Assembly: GCF_000715075.1 (NCBI RefSeq)
Contig: NC_134102.1
Coordinates: forward strand, 99,470,266-99,534,265
DNA length: 64,000 nucleotides
Source of the DNA: Nicotiana tabacum
Taxonomy: Eukaryota; Streptophyta; Magnoliopsida; Solanales; Solanaceae
Direction: 5' to 3'
In this document: positions 54,951-64,000 of the stretch, piece after piece
Position numbering within the stretch: position 1 is the stretch's first letter
Layout of the letters: each line of letters starts with the position of its first letter
Notes under the pieces: model-generated
Database searches by the model: none
Told to the model about the DNA's origin: nothing
Seen by the model: only the letters and a program-made list of their open reading frames with translations
Program-made: the position numbers and the translations under genes

Positions 54951-56134
54951 ATTTAAACTTTGTTCAAAGGATTTAGATTTTCTATAAATTCTATGATTTG
55001 ATAAAAATAGATCATTTCAGGCTACTATGCTATGAATCTATTTTGAAGTATCAAATATTTTGGGAGTTACTTGTGTTCACCGAGATTGACTTCGGATATA
55101 TCGTGTTCGTTGTCATGAAACTATACGTGCCGGTGTAGGCGTAGATGGCCACTTTGTGGAATAGACTACGGCAGAGTGATCTCCCTCGAGAGAGTATTAT
55201 TTTGTACTATTATTAGCATGGCTGAGTCAATTCGTACGGCACTACGATGAGACGATCTGAGCAAGTAGGGTATATGATACTTGCCGCTAGGTACATAACC
55301 TAGTTGACCTTCTTATGTCAGTGATGGTATAATACTCCCAGTGAAAGATAAGGATGATTTCCTTATGTTTATGCCTAAGGAGCCGAAAGTGATTTTGATG
55401 ACTTAAAGCAAATAGAATGATTTTATATGATTTTATTCAAAATCTTGGATTGATTTAAATATTTTAAAAGTTTATATTGTGGGTTATATCTCACTTGGTT
55501 GTTATTTAAAATAACAAGGGTCGTGAATTGATAAAAAATCTTATCATTTTATTTCAAATATTGGTGCATTATTTTTATAAAGTTTGTCCCAAGAACTTAA
55601 ATAGAGAGAGTTTATGACACTTATTGAGTACCGATGTGGTGTACTCATCCCTTAGGGCCCCCCCTCAAGGGCCCTGCTTACTTTACATGTTTCAGGATGA
55701 TTTATGATACGTGGCATGCGGTCATGCTAGGATGACTCTCTTTCCGAGATATTATGAAATACCACTTTTATTTCGTGGTATCTATCATGTTCTTCCTTAT
55801 TTTATTTTGTTGGAATTACTCCAACCGTTGGTACTATTCTTTGGTATAGAGGCTCCATAGATAGTTGTGAAAGGTTGTAATAACGGAATTGCACATGATA
55901 TACATGAAAGTATATTTATTTTACTTGGTCTCATTGTTATTATCATGAAAGACATCATGTGTGATTTTGAATTGGAAAATATTTTATCATTTAACTTGAA
56001 AATATATAGGAGTTTTAAGGAGCTTCGCAGTTAAATTGGTTTTCATGCATATGATTTGGGTGCATCACATGGTTTGGTTCGCTCGGTTTGGGTAGTATGT
56101 CGGGTGCCGCTCACGTGGATTTTGGCTCGTGACA
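54951..56134 (+). repeat. Outer element 5' LTR, right part
   Basis: Continues the LTR interrupted at 43380 and ends GGCTCGTGACA. U5-like features: GATGTGGTGTACTCATCCC and GGGCCCCCCCTCAAGGGCCC (55655-55674), a strong hairpin. Confidence 0.8.
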
Positions 56135-56138
56135 AACT

Positions 56139-56150
56139 TGGTATCAGAGC
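56139..56150 (+). other. Primer-binding site of the outer element
   Basis: TGGTATCAGAGC is complementary to the 3' end of initiator tRNA-Met, the usual primer of plant Ty3 chromoviruses. It lies five bases after the LTR end. Confidence 0.85.
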
Positions 56151-56708
56151 ACTAGGTTCTAAATCGAGTCCTAGGAAGTCTATGGAGCCGTGTCAAGTAG
56201 AGTCCCTCTTATCGGTGTGTTGCCGGCCACACTTATATCGGGGAGGCTACAATGACATCTAGGGAGTTTCATTTTTTTTCATACTCTATATCGTGCATTT
56301 GTTCCTGAAGTGAGTGTACAGATTATCGATCATATTGATTTCCTATTGAGGAAGATATTGAAGTGACGAGAATGAAGCTCAATGTTCAAGTTATAATACG
56401 ATATGTTTGAGCTAATGGCCAAAAGTGTCAGATTTGTTCAAAATGGAAGGATAAGTTGAGAATAGATTGGGACTGATACAGTCAACACGTATGACTTTGG
56501 TAAATAAGAATTTTCAGTCGAATACTGAGAAATCATAGAAGAAAATAATATGATGATGTCAGCTAGTATTGTCAGGATGATTTCCTGACTTATAAAGAAT
56601 TTTACTAAAGGATGCGAATAAGGGCACATATGTTAGGCCCTACCACAAACATATGTCAGAGGGACTGTTTACTATAGTAATCACCATTAACGAGTTTAGC
56701 AAAGGTAC
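56151..56708 (+). other. Outer element leader / gag region, unreadable
   Basis: No frame resembling gag survives. A leader-like GAGTCCTAGGAAGTCTATGGA (56167-56187) follows the primer site. The interval ends at the solo LTR. Confidence 0.4.
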
Positions 56709-57596
56709 TGTGATGACCCAAAATGTCATCTTTAAATTTAATAATTAATTATGTATTCTAAGACCTCAAAAAGCACTATTTATCACTCCTCGACTTGAAT
56801 TAGAATTAGAGCTTTAAAACTCAATATTTAGCACTATTTATGTGAAAAATGGAATAAAATATGAATTAGAGCTTTAAAACTCAACTGAGTTGACTTTGGT
56901 CAATATTTTGAGCAAACGGACTCGGATCAGTATTTTGACAGTTCCGGTAGGTCCATATCGTGAATTGGGACTTGGGCGTATGCCCGGAATCAAATTCCGA
57001 GGTCCCTAGCCCGAGATATGAAATTTTGATGAAAAATTAAAAGTTTAAGTTCAAATAGTGGCCGGATGTAGAATTATATGCAAATGACCCCGGAATAGAA
57101 TTTTGATAATTCCAACAGCTCCGTATGGTAATTTTGAACTTAGGAGCGTATTCGAAATTTTATTTGGAAGTCCATAGTGAAATTAGGCTTGAAGCGGCTA
57201 AAATAGGAATTTAAAGTTTAGAAGTTTGACTGGGGAGTTGACTTTTTGATATCGGGGTCGGAATCTAGTTCTAAAAATTTTCACAGCTCCGTTATGTCAT
57301 TTATGACTTGTGTGCAAAATTTGAGATCAATCGGACTTGATTTGATAGGTTTCGACATCGAATGTAGAAGTTGGAAATTTTAAGTTTCATTAAGCTTGAA
57401 TTAGAGCATAATTCGTAGTTTTAGCATCATTTTATGTGATTTGAGATTTCAAATAAGTTCGTATGATGTTTTAGGACTTGTTGGTATATTTGGTTGAGGT
57501 CCCGAGGGCCTAGGGTGAGTTTCGGATGGTTAACGGATCAAAAATGGGACTTAAACAGCTGCTGCAAAAGCTGCTGCAAATTTCTTCTGCTGTGCA

Positions 57597-57925
57597 ATCG
57601 AGCCCAAAATTCGAAGGCCAGAAATCGAGCCTAGAAATCAAGCCCAGAAATCGAGCCAAGGATCGAAGGCAAAATCGAAGGCCAGTGATCGAAGGCCATA
57701 AAGATCGAAGCCATGATCGATAGCCAGGATTGATGGTTGTGATCGAGCCCTAGAGTCGAGGGCCATGATCGAAGCTATGATCGAAGGACATGACCGAGGT
57801 CCATGATCGAGGAACATGATCGTACTTCCCATGATCGGACTCCCCATGATCGGACTCCCCCTAATCGGACTCCCCATGATCGGACTCCTATGATCGAGGT
57901 CTAGGATCGGACCCCATGATCGAGG
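57597..57925 (+). repeat. GATCG-rich minisatellite in the solo LTR
   Basis: Irregular units of AATCGAGCCCA, then ATGATCGAAGGC, then CATGATCGGACTCCC (about five near-identical copies, 57815-57890). It occupies the same LTR position as the TCGCGATCGCGA cassette at 38715. A minus-strand open frame here is only the repeat. Confidence 0.88.
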
Positions 57926-58879
57926 TCACCCTGGACACATATGTAAGTTATAAAAAACAGGGGGGCTTCGTCCCATTCGCCATTTTTAACAACTTGGAGC
58001 TTGAGCAGAGCGATTTTTGATATATTTTCAAGGAAAAACATTGGGGGTAAGTGTTCTTAACTCAATCTTGGTTAGATTATCCGAATCCATCACTGTTTTT
58101 AACATTTAATTGTTGATTTAAGTTGGAAAAATTTGAAAACCCTCTTGGATAGATTTGAGGATTTGAGGGTTGAATCATTTTTGGAATTTAGTCATTTTGG
58201 TATGGTTAGACTCGTGGTTGAATGGGCGTTCATATTTCGTAACTTTCGCCGGATTTCGAGATGTGGGCCCCACGGGCCATTTTTGAGTTAATTTCAGATT
58301 TTTATTGAAAAATATAGTATTTTCTTATAGAATTAATTCTATAATTTTTGTTGACTGTATCGAATTAATTATGACTAGATACGAGTCGACCGGAATCGAA
58401 AAATCGAGGAAAAAATATACTACTTGGTTAAATTGGAGCAAGTCGAGGTAAGTGACTTGTCTAACCTTGTGTGGGGGAAAATTCCCCTAGGATTGGTATT
58501 AATTGTAATGTGATGAAAGTCGTGTACACGAGGTGACGAGTGTGTACACGGACTAAATGTGAAGGATTATGTTTTTAAATTGTGAAGATCACTGTTGCAT
58601 ATTAATTAATTTATTAAATCTTGTTATATTCTCCATCATTGATTTGATTTGTATACTTTAAATTTGCTTGACCTTTTCCTGCTAATTGTTTTACCTGTTT
58701 GGTTGAAACTTGGTTTCTTTTATTCTGTGCATTATTTGAAATTGATTTTTTTTAAATTAAATATTATTAATATGAAGTATTTGACATTTTAAATTTGGTA
58801 TTGAAGCAACGTATTAAAGATTTTAAAATATTATTTTGCTAAATTATTTATTCCTGAATATTTTTATAAGATTTTTGTA

Positions 58880-59235
58880 CTCATTGTGATGTAGCCGTAA
58901 GCTCTTTATTGTGGAAAAGTATGATTGATGATTTATGTTGGCATGAGCCGTGAGCTCTTTATTGTGAAAAATATCGTTGATTTATTTTGGCAAATTAAAA
59001 TATTTGGGCACTTGAGGTATAAATTGTGATATATTGTGATATTGATACGCATGCGGTGGTATAAGGTCTGGTTATTGAAACGCATGCGGTGAGATAAGGG
59101 TGGCTTGATACGCGTGGTTAGTAGGGGGAACTACTAGAAGTCATGCGGTATGATAAAGATGGCTAAAACGCAGGATGCTATTTTCGAGAAAAATATTTTC
59201 TTTAAAATAAATTGTGAAGGCTCTCGCGGTGAGAT
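58880..59235 (+). repeat. Imperfect subrepeats in the solo LTR
   Basis: Two units with GAGCTCTTTATTGTG-like cores (58910 and 58953), then several with ACGCATGCGGTGAGATAAGG-like text (59048, 59080, 59140). Confidence 0.65.
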
Positions 59236-59954
59236 AAGGAAATGAGATATTGTGAATTTATTTATGGTTTGGGACTACGAGGCGGTACCTCGGTAGTGCC
59301 TTTGTTGATATTGATTTATGGCCATAGTTGCCTTCGATTAATTGTTGTGATTTTCATAAAGGTGAAAGGAATTCTGTTTTGATTCCACGAGATATTATTT
59401 GTAATTATTTGGTGTCATTAAATGTGACATACTATTTGATTCATTTTCATATTCATTTAATCTTATTAAATTGTTTAAACATTTTTTCATGTCATTATCT
59501 ATTCTCCAGTAGGGCCTGACCTGACCTCGTCACTACTCTAGCGAGGTTAGGCTTGGTACTTACTGGGTACTGCTGTGGTGTACTCATACTACGCTTTTGC
59601 ACATCTTTTTGTGCAGATCCAGGTACATCTTACCAATCTAGACGTCAGTAAGTTACCTGCGCACGGAGACTTCGAGGTATATCTGCCAGCGTCCGGAGAC
59701 TCCGGAGTCCCCTTCTATCATTTTTATGTTGCTTCCTTATTTTTCTTTAAAGCTTGATACATAGAGACATTGAGAATAAATTTTTAGAAGCTTGTGACTT
59801 ATTTATACCGAATTTTGGGAGTTGTAATTATTTGAATTCTAGTTTATTTATTTCAGATATTTATAATTATTCCGCATTGATAGGCTTACCTAGTCTTAGA
59901 GACTAGGTGCCATCATGACCTCCTGCGGAGGGAATTTGGGGTCGTGACAAGTAC

Positions 59955-63549
<3,595 letters not shown>

Positions 63550-64000
63550 TGTAGCACCCCGGAAAATTTCAAAGTACTTAAGCGCTATTAAGAAAGTTGA
63601 TGTGCGCTAATTAGATTATTTTGTGTGCAGACAAGGACTATTAATATAATGTATATCAATTGGATATGATAATAATTGTACGAGGTATATCATAAGTGAT
63701 ATTGGATCTAAGGAGAGCCCTAAGTCTAAGTCAAGTTGGAAATTACATGATAGACTAAAGTTCCAAATGAGTAGGCACAAGACCAAACTTTGGACGAGTA
63801 TACCTATATATATATATAAATGGTTATGTAATGTAAAACCTATCAAATGAAATATCTTCGAGTCTAGTTTCTAACGCTTCAAACCATTTGTCATTTGGAC
63901 ATTCCTACAAGAAGTTATGACCAAATTACCAAAGGCTGGAGGACGAGCCTGCGGATGCGAAGCATCCGAGGCCACGTCCGAAAGAGAGGCTGGCTGTGAA
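63550..64000 (+). repeat. Outer element 3' LTR (partial)
   Basis: Aligns with 41601-42052. TGTAGCACCCCGG start; continues to the GCGGATGCGAAGCATCCG cassette before the window ends. Confidence 0.88.

Larger units (their letters stand above)
56709..59949 (+). mobile_element. Solo LTR (3241 bp) of a Tekay-like element
   Basis: Starts TGTGATGACCC and ends GGGTCGTGACA. It is flanked by GGTAC (56704-56708) and AGTAC (59950-59954), which match at 4 of 5 bases. It is full length, with U3, a GATCG-rich cassette (57597-57925), GGTAAGT boxes, subrepeats near 58880-59230 and a U5 with GACCTCGTCACTACT. No primer site or coding region follows, so it is a recombination product. Confidence 0.85.

Noticed and set aside
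57638..57877. Minus-strand ORF with Gly-Ser-Pro-Ile-Met repeats
   Set aside because: Translation of the GATCG minisatellite in the solo LTR.

Overview
The window looks like dicot nuclear DNA, most likely from a Solanaceae species with a large, repeat-rich genome (a Nicotiana-like genome would fit). Evidence: two plant-specific spliced genes, a nuclear copy of plastid ndhA, and several repeat families I associate with tomato, potato and tobacco (Ty3 LTRs starting TGTGATGACCC, a tRNA-derived SINE, MITEs with CCTATGTTGC or TAGCCTGTTTGGCC ends). The species itself cannot be fixed by eye.

Left half (1-31.6 kb): two genes, both on the minus strand. CGLD27 (1030-4223, four exons, 262 aa) is a chloroplast membrane protein of the DUF1230 family. 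Upstream of it is a Raf-like MAP3K of the EDR1/CTR1/SIS8 type (6048-31298). I could join 14 exons with GT-AG junctions into one 2757-nt frame (918 aa), so the gene looks intact although it spans 25 kb. Its introns hold most of the repeats here: a Copia gag remnant with a MITE (intron 6), an ndhA fragment (intron 4), a TRIM (intron 3), and in the 14.2-kb intron 1 a dead L1-type LINE, another TRIM, an RTE LINE fragment, a 2-kb Helitron and a SINE with a 20-bp target duplication.

Right half (31.6-64 kb): almost only nested retroelements. A Tekay-like Ty3 chromovirus (32126-40434) is flanked by the 5-bp duplication GAACT, but its right end is an inverted copy of the LTR start rather than an LTR end. 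A second Ty3-type element (41601 to beyond the window) has its left LTR split by a Tat/Ogre-like element (43381-54793). That element's own 3' LTR is split by a 3.1-kb Helitron carrying host-gene-like coding fragments. The second element's interior is interrupted by a 3.2-kb solo LTR (56709-59949). All retroelement coding regions are broken.

The two host genes have no evident functional link. The most unusual structures are the inverted-end retroelement, the Helitron with captured coding sequence, and the family-specific palindromic cassettes found at one equivalent position in three different LTR types.
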